A stretch of 64,000 nt of DNA from Phnomibacter ginsenosidimutans (GCF_009740285.1 NZ_CP046566.1:1794501-1858500), one strand, 5' to 3'; shown: positions 47,803 through 57,667, counted from the stretch's first letter. Notes: generated by a model from the sequence alone, not told the origin. A program made the numbers and translations.

Positions 47803-48015
47803 TGTAAACTGATTGGCAAAGAACCGAGTTGCTCTGCTTTGGCCACCACAAAATGCGGCCGTGAGCCGGGGTATTTGTCATAAGTTTACAGTTGATCATT
47901 AAAGCATGATGAATTTGTAGATAGCAAAAGGCTAAGGTGAAACGGATGTTGTGTTGCGGCTAAGGTTTATTCATGCTACATAGTGATTAACATGATCTAA
48001 AAGCAATTCATATCC

Positions 48016-49743
48016 GTGCGGTTTCTAACCATTTTCTTGTTGATGCTACTGATGTTGAGCCAGGATCTCCTGGCTCAACATCTTTTGCTGGAGAGGAAAA
48101 TTGAACGCATCGATAGCCTGATGGACAAATATGCCAGCAATGGCGAGCAGGCAAAAAAGGAAGCGGCTGAATTGTACAAGCAGCTCACAACAAAATACAA
48201 TACAGCAGCATTCAGGGGCTTTAAAATTGATGTGATGCTGCAACAAGCCATCCTCTATTCGCTCAGCGGCAGCCATCATCAGGCGCTTCAGTTGTCGTTG
48301 GAGGCACTGGATGAGGCTGAAAAATTCAAGTATCCCGAAAGGATTTATCGTAGTTGCTGGGTAGTGGCCATTATGTACGAGAATGGCAGGGATTATACCA
48401 TGTGCAGAAAATACCTGGACAAAGCTTACCGTACTTATGAAGCCAATCAGCTGAATGAAGTGTACAGCACTTATTGCATTCGGATGTCTTCCTACTTCAT
48501 GCGGGTGGAGCAAAAAGACTCAGCACAATACTTTGCATTTCGAGGATTAGATTCGGCACTCAAATACCAAAACAAACGCGACATCAGGGATGCCTATTTG
48601 CTGCTGGGTACGCTACTGGCCAAGCAAGATTACAAAGCCGCCGTTCGGTATAAACTGCTGGCTGCCGATCAGTTTATTCAGATTGAAGATTATGCAACGG
48701 CTGCGTTACAACTTACCGTTGCTTCTACCACGCTGTTGAATCAGCATCAAACGGAGGAAGCATTGAAGTACAGCGATACCGCCCTTTTGCTGTTGCAGCG
48801 CATGAACGTGCCGGTACCACCTTTAGTGTACCAACGGCGCAGCGAAGTGTTTGAGCAAATGAGGCGCATGGATTCAGCGTTGTATTATTATCAGCTGTTC
48901 CACGAAGGATATGTGGCTACGGAGAGCAAACAAGAGGCCGTACGGATAAAGCAGATCAGCGAAGAATACCAGACGGAGAAAAAAGAAGCCATCATCAAAA
49001 ACAGAGAGCGGCAAATTTTACTCATCAGCTTGCTGCTGGCGGTGATTAGTATAGCCGCTGTTTTGTTGTATCGAAAAAACAGACGGATTCGGCAACAAAA
49101 CAACATCATTGGCGAACAATTGAATGAGCTTACAAAAGCCGTGGAGCATAAGAAGGTGTTGCTGTCAGAACTGCAACACCGGGTAAAAAACAATTTGCAA
49201 CACGTGATTAGCATTCTGGAAATTCAGAAAGAGTCGGTCGATTTTAATAACATAGAAGAAGTGCTTCGGGGCAATCAAAACAGGATTCATTCGATGGCAC
49301 TGCTGCACAAAAAATTAAGAGTAACCGATACTGCAGACGAGGTAGATCTTCAGAAATACATTTGCGAATTGGCCGCCTTGGTAAAAGAATCGTATGATAT
49401 CAGCAGTAAAAGAATAACCTTAGAAGTAAACTGTAACGTAGAAAAATGCTCCATTGCAAAAGCATTGCCCATTGGATTGATTATTACAGAGCTGGTCAGC
49501 AACAGCATGAAGCATGCATTCAAACATATTGGCATTGGCATCATTGAGATTGAATTGACTAAAGATGATGCAACGGGCCTCACCAGATTTTACTATGCAG
49601 ATAATGGAGAAGGATTTGATTTTTATAAGAAAAGCGAGAAAGGATTGGGTCAGGAAATAGTGATGGGGTTAATTGATCAGTTGGATGGAACGGTAGAAAC
49701 CAACAGCCAAAATGGTTTTGAGTTGACTATAAAGTTTGCGTGA
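48016..49743 (+). CDS. Sensor histidine kinase, TPR plus HisKA_2 type
   Basis: 575 residues with a GTG start at 48016 and signal peptide (RFLTIFLLMLLMLSQDLLA). Residues about 25-325 form helical TPR-like repeats (LQLSLEALDEAEKFKYPERIY, AVRYKLLAADQFIQIEDYATAALQL). A single membrane helix (ILLISLLLAVISIAAVLLYR) leads to a HisKA_2 domain (LLSELQHRVKNNLQHVISILEIQ; His of QHRVKNN is phosphorylated) and a HATPase (ELVSNSMKHAFKH, GLGQEIVMGLIDQL). The sensor part is periplasmic. The response regulator gene follows 53 bases later. Confidence 0.88.
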   Translation: MRFLTIFLLMLLMLSQDLLAQHLLLERKIERIDSLMDKYASNGEQAKKEAAELYKQLTTKYNTAAFRGFKIDVMLQQAILYSLSGSHHQALQLSLEALDEAEKFKYPERIYRSCWVVAIMYENGRDYTMCRKYLDKAYRTYEANQLNEVYSTYCIRMSSYFMRVEQKDSAQYFAFRGLDSALKYQNKRDIRDAYLLLGTLLAKQDYKAAVRYKLLAADQFIQIEDYATAALQLTVASTTLLNQHQTEEALKYSDTALLLLQRMNVPVPPLVYQRRSEVFEQMRRMDSALYYYQLFHEGYVATESKQEAVRIKQISEEYQTEKKEAIIKNRERQILLISLLLAVISIAAVLLYRKNRRIRQQNNIIGEQLNELTKAVEHKKVLLSELQHRVKNNLQHVISILEIQKESVDFNNIEEVLRGNQNRIHSMALLHKKLRVTDTADEVDLQKYICELAALVKESYDISSKRITLEVNCNVEKCSIAKALPIGLIITELVSNSMKHAFKHIGIGIIEIELTKDDATGLTRFYYADNGEGFDFYKKSEKGLGQEIVMGLIDQLDGTVETNSQNGFELTIKFA

Positions 49744-49796
49744 TAGGGTAAGCAGATGCGATCCTGCAGCTGCCATCAATGGTAAATTGATATGGT

Positions 49797-50480
49797 ATGA
49801 CGGAAAAGAAAATATTGCTGGTGGAAGATGATTTCCTCAACAGAAGGGTTACCAAAAAAGTGTTGGTTGAAAATGGGTATGTAACGCTTGAAGCAAAGAA
49901 TGTAAGGGAAGCATTGGACATACTGAAAAAAGAGACCATCTCGTTGGTGATCCTCGATATTAATTTGGGCGAAGGGGAGCAAGATGGCATATCGCTGGGA
50001 GCGGAAATCAGCAATAAATATTCGGTTCCGTTTATTTACCTCACGGCGTATGAAAGCCCGGAGATGATAGGCAAGGCGGTAGATACTGCTCCGTACTCCT
50101 ATCTCACCAAGCCTTTTAAGAATGTGGATCTGATAGCATCGGTGGAAGTGGCCATTCGGAAAGCTGCTGTGAAACATGTACCGAAAATAACCGTGAAGGA
50201 TGAGCACTTTAAAGTAGAGCTGCGGGTGGATGACATTCTCTTTATTGAGTCCGACGGCAATTATCTGCTGTTTTATACCCATGAAAAAGTATATAAAACA
50301 CGATCCACCATTAAGAAGATTGTAGAAGAACTCTCACCCGATGTATTTATTCAAACACATAGAGCCTATGTGGTAAATAAAACAAAGCTGACGAAGCTGA
50401 GTAAAAAGCATGTGATGGTATCGGACAAGTTGATTCCGGTATCTGAAAACTATCTCCATCTCTTAGAGGGAATGGGGTAG
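49797..50480 (+). CDS. LytTR response regulator
   Basis: 227 residues. Receiver domain: KILLVEDDFLNRRVTKKVL, phospho-Asp in LVILDINLGEGEQDG, T in YLTAYESPEM, Lys in YSYLTKPFKNVDL. LytTR domain from about residue 130: ELRVDDILFIESDGNYLLFYTHEKVYKTRSTIKKI and VFIQTHRAYVVNKTKLTKL. It is the probable partner of the HisKA_2 kinase just upstream; HisKA_2 kinases with LytTR regulators are a recurring Bacteroidota arrangement. Full length with no frameshift. Confidence 0.9.
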   Translation: MTEKKILLVEDDFLNRRVTKKVLVENGYVTLEAKNVREALDILKKETISLVILDINLGEGEQDGISLGAEISNKYSVPFIYLTAYESPEMIGKAVDTAPYSYLTKPFKNVDLIASVEVAIRKAAVKHVPKITVKDEHFKVELRVDDILFIESDGNYLLFYTHEKVYKTRSTIKKIVEELSPDVFIQTHRAYVVNKTKLTKLSKKHVMVSDKLIPVSENYLHLLEGMG

Positions 50481-50626
50481 ATGCGATGATTTGCATGCAT
50501 TAATCCGGATTTTACTGGCGAAAGTGTGCTGCGCAGCAGGCCACTTGTGCCAGTTCAAATTTGCCCGATTGTATCGGGCGTTTCATAGACTGATTATGAT
50601 TCTTCTGTTTACCCTTGATGTAAAAT

Positions 50627-50661
50627 AATCTGGACACAGTCCGGCTGGTTTCTGTAGTCAC
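50627..50661. repeat. 35-nt dispersed repeat, left copy
   Basis: Starts AATCTGGACACAGTCCGG and ends TTTCTGTAGTCAC. Three mismatches to the copy at 51898-51932 in the same orientation. Contains the inverted repeat CYGGAC...GTCCGG. The pair encloses two small divergent genes. Confidence 0.8.
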
Positions 50662-50680
50662 AAGTGTTCCGCCTCGAGGG

Positions 50681-51118
50681 TTAATCTACATGCAGTAATC
50701 GCCAGGTACCTGATGCTAACATTTCGTAGGTGGCAACTGGCGTATGGTACTCTTGCTCGATGATTTCCCATTTACCATCAAATTGATTCAGTTCCTTATT
50801 GAAGGAACCTTCATAAAAAACAGTATGCCTCGGAATATCTTCAGCTACAAAGCTGTTGCCCCATTCATCTATTTCCAGATAATGGGCATAGGTCTTTTTA
50901 AAACTAATCAAATTGCCTTCTAAAAAGCCTGCTACAATGGCAACTTCACCTTCAGCGCCAACACCATCCCAATCAATAATTTTTCCAGAAAAGACGCCGT
51001 TGTTGTACTGCTCAATGAACAACCTGAATTCTACTTCCTGACCTTCCAGTAATTGGCCATAAGAAGCTCCATATGTATAGAAGCCTTGCCACTGTCCGAC
51101 TGATAATTGGATATTCAT
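50681..51118 (-). CDS. Hypothetical protein
   Basis: 145 residues from ATG 51118 (MNIQLSVGQWQGFYTYGASYG). Sequence suggests a small all-beta lipocalin-like fold: WQGFYTYG, VEFRLFIEQYNNGVFSGKIIDWDG, GEVAIVAGFLEGNLISFKKTY, VFYEGSFNKELNQFDGKWEI. No signal peptide with this start; a longer start is possible. Not recognised as a named family. Divergent from the next gene with 79 bases between the two starts. Confidence 0.6.
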   Translation of the reverse strand: MNIQLSVGQWQGFYTYGASYGQLLEGQEVEFRLFIEQYNNGVFSGKIIDWDGVGAEGEVAIVAGFLEGNLISFKKTYAHYLEIDEWGNSFVAEDIPRHTVFYEGSFNKELNQFDGKWEIIEQEYHTPVATYEMLASGTWRLLHVD

Positions 51119-51197
51119 TGTTTGAGTGGATAAATGTAATGGAATCATACTTTCTAAGCAGGCGAGGAGTAAGGACAGCATTTCGTATTTTCCATGA

Positions 51198-51881
51198 ATG
51201 AAGCAACTTGTTTTGGTATCGTTGATGCTGATAGCCGGCCGGGTGCTGGGGCAAACCACTGCGGCACAGTCGAACCCGTTTTTGATGAAGATTGATGAAA
51301 TGGGCCGGGTGTTGCCCAATGTGGGCAAAGACAACGTGAAGGGATTTCCCTTTTTGCACGAAGTAACCGCCAAGGGATGGGTGAAACTCAAAAACGGCAA
51401 CCGGGTGAGTGGCTTCGATTTGCAGGTGGATTTGTACAACAATGCGTTGTATTTCATCTTCAACGGGCAATATTACCAGTTTGCCGAACCCGTGGCAGAA
51501 TGCCAACTGGCTTTCCCCGACAACGACGACTCGTTGCGGTACCAGTTCCGTACGGGCTATCCGGTTTTTCGCGACAGACCGGCTACCACTTTGTACCAGG
51601 TGCTGGCAGATGGGCCCCGCTACCAATTGCTCAATTACATCCGCAAAAACAAAGTGGATATTGCTACCTACGGCACCACCATCAACCAGGAGTACAAGCA
51701 AACCAGCGAATGGTACCTGTATGATGTACAAACACAACAGCTGCAACCTGTGTCGAAGAAAACCAATCCTGCGACTGTCATCCGCCATCCTTTGCTGGCC
51801 GCCTATGTGCAACAGGCAGGCAAGCCCAAAACAGAACAAGACTGGCTGACTTTATTGAATTACATCAATATGCATGAGTGA
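51198..51881 (+). CDS. Secreted hypothetical protein
   Basis: 227 residues with signal peptide MKQLVLVSLMLIAGRVLGQ. The mature part has regularly spaced Phe/Tyr/Trp strands (GFDLQVDLYNNALYFIFNGQYYQFAEP, GYPVFRDRPATTLYQVL) and ends in a helical WLTLLNYINM. No family recognised. Divergent from the hypothetical protein on the minus strand; both are enclosed by the 35-nt repeat pair. Confidence 0.6.
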   Translation: MKQLVLVSLMLIAGRVLGQTTAAQSNPFLMKIDEMGRVLPNVGKDNVKGFPFLHEVTAKGWVKLKNGNRVSGFDLQVDLYNNALYFIFNGQYYQFAEPVAECQLAFPDNDDSLRYQFRTGYPVFRDRPATTLYQVLADGPRYQLLNYIRKNKVDIATYGTTINQEYKQTSEWYLYDVQTQQLQPVSKKTNPATVIRHPLLAAYVQQAGKPKTEQDWLTLLNYINMHE

Positions 51882-51897
51882 TGAGAGGTTATGTACC

Positions 51898-51932
51898 AAT
51901 CCGGACACAGTCCGGCAGGTTTTTGTAGTCAC
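51898..51932. repeat. 35-nt dispersed repeat, right copy
   Basis: Starts AATCCGGACACAGTCCGG and ends TTTTTGTAGTCAC, same orientation as 50627-50661 with three mismatches. A further inverted repeat (TGGTGC...GCACCA) lies just to its right at about 51944-51965. Confidence 0.8.
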
Positions 51933-51987
51933 CACTGACCCGCTGGTGCGGAACACTGGCACCAGAAGAGGGGCTTTTTGAATGTGG

Positions 51988-53781
51988 TTACTTTAACTTA
52001 TCTCTTAAGGTTTCTAAAACCTTATTTACGTTATCTATTGTGTTTTGTTCAAGTAATACTATTTCATTTTTCATATAAAGTTCTTGTAGACTTCTGTTAA
52101 AAATTTTCTTCTGAAATGAATTGTCTGCTGGGTAATTTTTTGTCTGAATTACAATTTTATCATTATCTGAAAATAAATCTTCTGTTTCAAAGTTATCCCA
52201 AGTAGGGTCAATATTTTTATATGTAAGAACTAGGTCAGAGATGGTTTCCCCAAATACTTCTTCGTAACGTTTTTTTTGTTTTAGACCTTCTTTATCTGAA
52301 TCTAATAAGACTAAGAATTTCCTGCCCCAGCCAAGATAAAGACTAATTAACGTCTCAAGATTACTTGAACTTGTACCCGGAATAAATTTTAAAGGATTAG
52401 AAGAATTTTGAATTATACCTTGAATGTAGTTGAAAGTATAGAAGTCGGTTTTCCCTTCCGTAATGATTACTTCTGGAACTAACTCAAGGTTTGTTGGTCT
52501 ATAATCTAATACTTCAAGTATAGGTTGAAAGTAATTACTCTGATTTGGATACATTACAGCAAAATCTCTGTATCTACTAATTTTAATATTAGTATTTTTT
52601 GAATTGTATTTGACTTCGTCATCATAGTCAATTGCTTCGTTTTTAATTACAAAAGTGTTTTCTAGCCATTTAGGATTAATTAAGTAATGGCTGTGAGTTG
52701 TATAAATTACTTTCGGTAATTTCTCAAAACTTTTCAATAATTCAATTTGTGCTGAGGGATGAAGATTTGAAGCAGGCTCATCAAAAAGAAAGAAGGCGTT
52801 TTTGTTTTGTTTTCTATAGCTTCTAAATTGCGTTAGTAAGATGTAAACAAAAAACCATCTAAATCCTAGTGAACGCTCAATAATCCTATAAGTATCTACA
52901 TCATCTTTAATGTTAAACTCTAGATAACAGCCATTTGAATCTTTTCCAGTAAAAAGAATGATTTCCGTTTTTGAAATCTCTTTATTAAATATCTGATTCC
53001 ATTTTTTGAATATCACCTCGGTAAGTTGCTTTTGCATTTTACCAATAAGACTATTTAAATTACGTTTATCTTTTTCATCTTCTGATTCAATCCTTTTAAT
53101 TAAATGGTCATTGATATTTGTATCATTTGATAATGAGTCTAAAACGTCTTGAATAATCGTTTGATAAAACTTATGTTTAGCTTCTTCATAAGTCTCTTCA
53201 AGGTAAATTCTTTCAGGAAACTCAAACAAAAAATTAGGGAAATATAATATACTGGGAAGTCTTTTTTTAATAATGGTATTTGCAAGCAACGCTTCTTTAT
53301 TTGTTAAGCTTCTTATTTTTCTTTCTCTACCAACTATTCCTTTGAATTTATAATTCCATTGGTATTGTGTTTTATCTTTTTTATACTCTGAGTTTTCGAA
53401 ATGATAACATTGAGTATAGCTGATGAAATTCGAGTATTCTTTTAATGCAATAGAGTTTTCCTTAAAAGCATTTTTAATTTCTTCAATATCATCGTTTTCT
53501 AGTTCGATTCCTGCTTCAATTAAAATTCTTCCATTAAAGTTGTCTCGCTTGTTTATTGGAATTAAATTGTGAATATCACCCACTTCATAATTGTCCAACT
53601 CAAGTGCATTAAGTGTTTCTGGTTTGTAAGCAAAGTAATTGATTGCCTCTAAGACCGTAGTCTTGCCACTTTCATTTAAACCTACTAGAGTAAAAACTTT
53701 ACTATCCGAATTTTTACTTAAATCTAATCTTTGTGATTCAATTCCCTTAAAATTCTCGAATTTAAAGTATGTAAATTTCAT
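51988..53781 (-). CDS. OLD-family ATPase-TOPRIM nuclease (lone)
   Basis: 597 residues from ATG 53781 (MKFTYFKFENFKGIESQRLDL). SMC-like AAA ATPase: Walker A GLNESGKTTVLEA (residues about 34-46), Walker B FFLFDEPASNLHPSAQ and the ABC-like ERSLGFRWFF region. The C-terminal TOPRIM domain has EVIITEGKTDF (Glu) and LVLLDSDKEG (Asp-x-Asp), the metal-binding set of OLD nucleases. OLD-type proteins act in phage interference and in defence systems such as Gabija (GajA) and retron effectors. Here no helicase or other partner is adjacent, so I infer a stand-alone OLD. It is much AT-richer than its neighbours, which suggests recent transfer. Confidence 0.85.
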   Translation of the reverse strand: MKFTYFKFENFKGIESQRLDLSKNSDSKVFTLVGLNESGKTTVLEAINYFAYKPETLNALELDNYEVGDIHNLIPINKRDNFNGRILIEAGIELENDDIEEIKNAFKENSIALKEYSNFISYTQCYHFENSEYKKDKTQYQWNYKFKGIVGRERKIRSLTNKEALLANTIIKKRLPSILYFPNFLFEFPERIYLEETYEEAKHKFYQTIIQDVLDSLSNDTNINDHLIKRIESEDEKDKRNLNSLIGKMQKQLTEVIFKKWNQIFNKEISKTEIILFTGKDSNGCYLEFNIKDDVDTYRIIERSLGFRWFFVYILLTQFRSYRKQNKNAFFLFDEPASNLHPSAQIELLKSFEKLPKVIYTTHSHYLINPKWLENTFVIKNEAIDYDDEVKYNSKNTNIKISRYRDFAVMYPNQSNYFQPILEVLDYRPTNLELVPEVIITEGKTDFYTFNYIQGIIQNSSNPLKFIPGTSSSNLETLISLYLGWGRKFLVLLDSDKEGLKQKKRYEEVFGETISDLVLTYKNIDPTWDNFETEDLFSDNDKIVIQTKNYPADNSFQKKIFNRSLQELYMKNEIVLLEQNTIDNVNKVLETLRDKLK

Positions 53782-54071
53782 ATGTCTCGTTTGGGTTTTA
53801 GGTATAATTATAGATGACTCATAAATCAACGAAAGTCCCCCCCTACTTTTTTTACACTTCCGCAATTTTCATAATTACTTGTCTGTTCGGTAATTAATAT
53901 AAAATTGCACTGCCTCCAAAAAACTTTCGCCAATCCCAATAGCGTTACCTTAAAAATCCCTCAGGTTTTTTACAATTCCAAATTCTTTTACAGGCAGGGG
54001 GTACTGGCACAAGTATAGCGCCAGCTATGCAGCAGCTTACGTTCCCGCCATCGGGGCATAAAGCAGCAGTC

Positions 54072-56699
54072 TTACTTCAATTTGTTTTTGATCTCGTTGA
54101 GTTTCAGCAAGGCTTCTACCGGCGTCAATCTGTTGATGTCTACTGCCTCGAGCATGCTGCGGATGTCGGTAAATACTTCGGTATGCGCATCAAAAATGCT
54201 GAGCTGCATTTGTGCATCGGTTTTGGGGGCTTGCAGCTGTTTTACTTTTTGCTGCATGCTTTGTCCTTCCTCGTTGTCGTGGGCATGTTTGGTTTCCAGC
54301 CAGCTCAGTATTTCATTGGCACGGTCTATCAGCTTTGGCGGCATGCCGGCCAGCTTGGCTACATGTATACCAAAGCTGTGGGTGCTGCCACCCGGCGCCA
54401 GTTTGCGCAGAAAAATAATTTTGTTGCCCACTTCGCGGTTGGTGATGTGGTAGTTTTTGATCCGCGGTAGTTTTTCTTCCAGCTCGTTCAGTTCGTGGTA
54501 GTGGGTAGCAAACAAGGTTTTGGGTGCCTGCGGGCAGTGGTGCAAATACTCGGCAATGCTCCACGCAATGCTGATGCCATCGTAGGTGCTGGTGCCGCGG
54601 CCAATTTCGTCGAGCAATACCAAACTGCGGCTGCTGAGGTTGTTGATGATGCTGGCGGTTTCATTCATCTCCACCATAAACGTGCTCTCGCCACCACTCA
54701 GGTTGTCGCTGGCACCCACACGGGTAAATATTTTATCGGTGAGGGGAATATGCGCCTCCGTAGCCGGCACAAAACTACCCATGTGTGCCATCAGGGTCAC
54801 CAATGCTGTTTGGCGTAGCAAGGCACTTTTACCACTCATGTTGGGGCCGGTCAAAATAATGATTTGCTGTCCTTCGGGGTCGAGGTCAATATCGTTGGCC
54901 ACGTATTGCTCTCCGGCAGCCAGTGTTCTTTCAATCACCGGGTGGCGGGCATCTTTTATCATCAATGCACTTCCGTTGTGCAGCACCGGTTTGCGGTATT
55001 GGTATTGCAAGGCATTGCCCGCAAAACAACAGAGGCAATCGAGTATCCCCAATACCTGACCGTTGGTTTGCAGCGGTGCCATGTAATCTTGCAGCTCACG
55101 AAGCAGTTCATCAAACAAGCCCTGCTCAATGGCCAGTATTTTTTCTTCGGCGCCGGTTATTTTTTCCTCGTAGGTTTTCAGCTCCGGGGTAATGTAGCGT
55201 TCGGCATTCACCAGCGTTTGCTTGCGTATCCAGCTGTCGGGCACTTTGCTTTTGTGGGCATTGGTTACCTCCAGGTAGTAGCCAAACACATTGTTGAAAC
55301 CCACTTTCAACGAGCTGATGCCAGTTTGCTCTGCTTCGCTTTGTTGCAGGCGGGCCAGGTAGTTTTTACCATCGGTGGCAATGCTGCGCAGCTCATCCAG
55401 TTCGGCATGCACACCCGTGGCTATGAGGTTGCCCTTGCCGGCCGCCACCGGCGGATTGTCTACCAATGTACGCCGTATATTGTCCGACAATAACGGACAT
55501 GGATTTAAGGCGTCGGCCAGCCGTTGCAAATAATCATTGTTTTGCTGGCTCAGGCTTTGCTTGAGCACCTCAATTTGTTGCAGGCCTTTGGCCAAATGCA
55601 ATACTTCCCGTGGGTTGATTTTTTTGAGCGGCACTTTGCTCACCAGTCGCTCCACATCGCCGCACTGCTTTACCGATGCCTGCACTTGCTGGCGGGTATC
55701 GGTGTGGGCAATCAGCCATTCCACCGCATCCAGCCGCTGGTTGATTTTGCCGATATCGCTGAGGGGCATCAGCAGCCAGCGTTTCAGCAGGCGGGCACCC
55801 ATCGGCGACACGGTATTGTCGAGCACATCGAGCAGACAGCGTTGGTCGCTGTTGCCATTGCCCACCAGTTCGAGGTTGCGAATGGTAAAGCGGTCCATCC
55901 ACATGTGCTCATCGCGGTTGATGCGCTGCACATGCGTAATGTGTTGCAGGTTGGGGTGCTCGGTTTCTTTGAGGTAATGAAAAATGGCACCGGCGGCTAT
56001 GATGCCATGGCTCATTTCTTCCACCCCAAAACCTTTGAGGCTGTGGGTGCCAAAATGCCGCAGCATGTTTTCCCGGGCAAAGGATTCATCAAAAATCCAT
56101 TCGTCCAGTGCGTAGGTATAAAACCGGTGACCGAAAGTTTCTTTGAAACGCTTTTGGTATTGCCGTTGAAAAACCACTTCGGCAGGCTGCAGGCTTTGCA
56201 GCAGTTTGTCGGCGTATTCTTTATCGCCTTCGGCAATGAAAAATTCGCCGGTAGAAATATCGAGAAAGGCGAGGCCAATTTGATTGTCGTCTTTGAAATG
56301 CAGGCCTGCCAAAAAGTTGTTGCGGTTGTGTTCGAGCAGCTTGTCATTGGTAGCCACGCCGGGCGTTACCAGTTCGGTTACGCCACGTTTCACAATGCCT
56401 TTTACCGTTTTGGGGTCTTCCAGCTGATCGCAGATGGCAACCCGGTAACCGGCTTTTACCAGCTTGTGCAGGTAGGTATCGAGGGCATGGTGCGGAAAGC
56501 CCGCCAGTTCATTTTCGCTGGCGCTGCCATTGTTGCGCTTGGTGAGGGTGATGCCCAGCACCTGGCTGGCCACCACGGCATCCTGCCCGAAGGTTTCGTA
56601 AAAATCGCCTACGCGGAACAGCAGGATAGCATCGGGATATTTTTGCTTGATTGCCCGGTGCTGCTGCATCAATGGAGTATCTGAACTGCCTTTTGCCAT
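54072..56699 (-). CDS. mutS: DNA mismatch repair protein MutS
   Basis: 875 residues from ATG 56699 (MAKGSSDTPLMQQHRAIKQKYPDAILLFRVGDFYETFG). The FYE mismatch-binding motif lies at residues about 32-34. The C-terminal ATPase has Walker A LTGPNMSGKSALLRQ and Walker B LVLLDEIGRGTSTYDG. MutS recognises base mismatches and small loops after replication. The length and motifs are normal. An upstream in-frame stretch to 56753 lacks conserved sequence and was not used. A DUF486 gene is divergent. Confidence 0.95.
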   Translation of the reverse strand: MAKGSSDTPLMQQHRAIKQKYPDAILLFRVGDFYETFGQDAVVASQVLGITLTKRNNGSASENELAGFPHHALDTYLHKLVKAGYRVAICDQLEDPKTVKGIVKRGVTELVTPGVATNDKLLEHNRNNFLAGLHFKDDNQIGLAFLDISTGEFFIAEGDKEYADKLLQSLQPAEVVFQRQYQKRFKETFGHRFYTYALDEWIFDESFARENMLRHFGTHSLKGFGVEEMSHGIIAAGAIFHYLKETEHPNLQHITHVQRINRDEHMWMDRFTIRNLELVGNGNSDQRCLLDVLDNTVSPMGARLLKRWLLMPLSDIGKINQRLDAVEWLIAHTDTRQQVQASVKQCGDVERLVSKVPLKKINPREVLHLAKGLQQIEVLKQSLSQQNNDYLQRLADALNPCPLLSDNIRRTLVDNPPVAAGKGNLIATGVHAELDELRSIATDGKNYLARLQQSEAEQTGISSLKVGFNNVFGYYLEVTNAHKSKVPDSWIRKQTLVNAERYITPELKTYEEKITGAEEKILAIEQGLFDELLRELQDYMAPLQTNGQVLGILDCLCCFAGNALQYQYRKPVLHNGSALMIKDARHPVIERTLAAGEQYVANDIDLDPEGQQIIILTGPNMSGKSALLRQTALVTLMAHMGSFVPATEAHIPLTDKIFTRVGASDNLSGGESTFMVEMNETASIINNLSSRSLVLLDEIGRGTSTYDGISIAWSIAEYLHHCPQAPKTLFATHYHELNELEEKLPRIKNYHITNREVGNKIIFLRKLAPGGSTHSFGIHVAKLAGMPPKLIDRANEILSWLETKHAHDNEEGQSMQQKVKQLQAPKTDAQMQLSIFDAHTEVFTDIRSMLEAVDINRLTPVEALLKLNEIKNKLK

Positions 56700-56768
56700 G
56701 GGCGCCAAAAATAGGGCAGTGGTCAGGCTGTTTGGCGCTACTTTGCAAGCCAATTATACACATCTTTT

Positions 56769-57101
56769 ATGCGTACCATCTTCTTGCTGCTGGCCTCCAA
56801 TATTTTCATGACCATTGCCTGGTACGGCCACCTCAAAAACAACAATATCCCTTTGTGGAAAGCCATTTTGGTGAGCTGGGGCATTGCGTTTTTTGAGTAC
56901 TGCCTCATGGTGCCGGCCAACCGCTTTGGCTATACCTTGTCGGGCTTTTCGGCTTTTCAGCTCAAGATTATTCAGGAAGTGATAACGCTGCTGGTGTTTA
57001 CGGTGTTTGCCGTGCTGGTGCTGAAAGAAAAAATGGAGTGGCGCTACCTGGCCAGCTTTGCCTGCGTGATGGGAGCGGTGTATTTCGCTTTTAAAAAGTA
57101 G
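56769..57101 (+). CDS. DUF486 family small membrane protein (DMT-like)
   Basis: 110 residues with four transmembrane helices. FLLLASNIFMTIAWYGHLK, WGIAFFEYCLMVPANRFGY and LKIIQEVITLLVFTVFAVLVLKEKM are characteristic of DUF486, a family resembling small-multidrug-resistance or drug/metabolite transporters. Function unknown. Divergent from mutS across about 70 bases. Confidence 0.9.
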   Translation: MRTIFLLLASNIFMTIAWYGHLKNNNIPLWKAILVSWGIAFFEYCLMVPANRFGYTLSGFSAFQLKIIQEVITLLVFTVFAVLVLKEKMEWRYLASFACVMGAVYFAFKK

Positions 57102-57297
57102 GGGCAACAAAAAGGGGCCGCCTGCATCCCGCAAACGACCCCGGTTTCCCTGCTGCTTTACAGAATGATAGATGGGGCTGGAAAGCGAAGGTTTAAAACC
57201 GGGATGAAAAATTTTTGGGACATGGATACATGGGCCGCGGATTGGCGGGATGGGGCGGATGTGCATGGATGTTGACCTGCTGTCGCAGGCCTCCCGG

Positions 57298-57370
57298 CCG
57301 ATGTTGGTCGCCGACCAACATCATTTTCGATTTGTTTGTCCTGTTGTTGGTCAGCGACCAACAAAGGCAC
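57298..57370. repeat. 73-nt dispersed repeat, copy A
   Basis: Begins CCGATGTTGGTCGCCGACCA and contains two near-palindromes, TGTTGGTCGCCGACCAACA and TGTTGGTCAGCGACCAACA. About three mismatches to copy B at 57675-57747. It is preceded at 57280-57299 by the reverse complement of part of the 39-nt repeat. Confidence 0.85.
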
Positions 57371-57628
57371 AGGACAGCAAGATTGTTGGCCGCAGATTCA
57401 CGGATTTATGTTTGGCTTGATTTGTACAATTACAATCAGTGCATTCGTGGCTGAAATAGAACAAACGTGGCTGCAGATACAAGGATTTGCAAGAATGTGT
57501 GGGTTAAGCCCTGAAAGGGCGATAATAATTTAGCCACGGGTGTAGCCCGTGGAAAAGTCAACATCACACAACAACCCAAGCCCAGCAGGGGCGAAAATTA
57601 TTCGAAGTGGTTGCTATTCTGAAACGAG

Positions 57629-57667
57629 TAACCATTCGTCACAGGCCGGGAGGCCTGCGACAGAAAC
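57629..57667. repeat. 39-nt dispersed repeat, copy A
   Basis: Identical to 57784-57822. Contains the inverted repeat CAGGCC-GGGA-GGCCTG. It directly precedes copy B of the 73-nt repeat (7-base gap). Confidence 0.85.

Noticed and set aside
51988-53781. Gabija system
   Set aside because: No UvrD-like helicase (GajB) next to the OLD protein on either side.
54864-56684. Long open frames antisense to mutS (54864-55493, 55524-56684)
   Set aside because: They lie opposite a complete mutS gene, have no family-like sequence and show the hydrophobic, Gln/His-rich pattern expected from reading GC-biased codons on the wrong strand.
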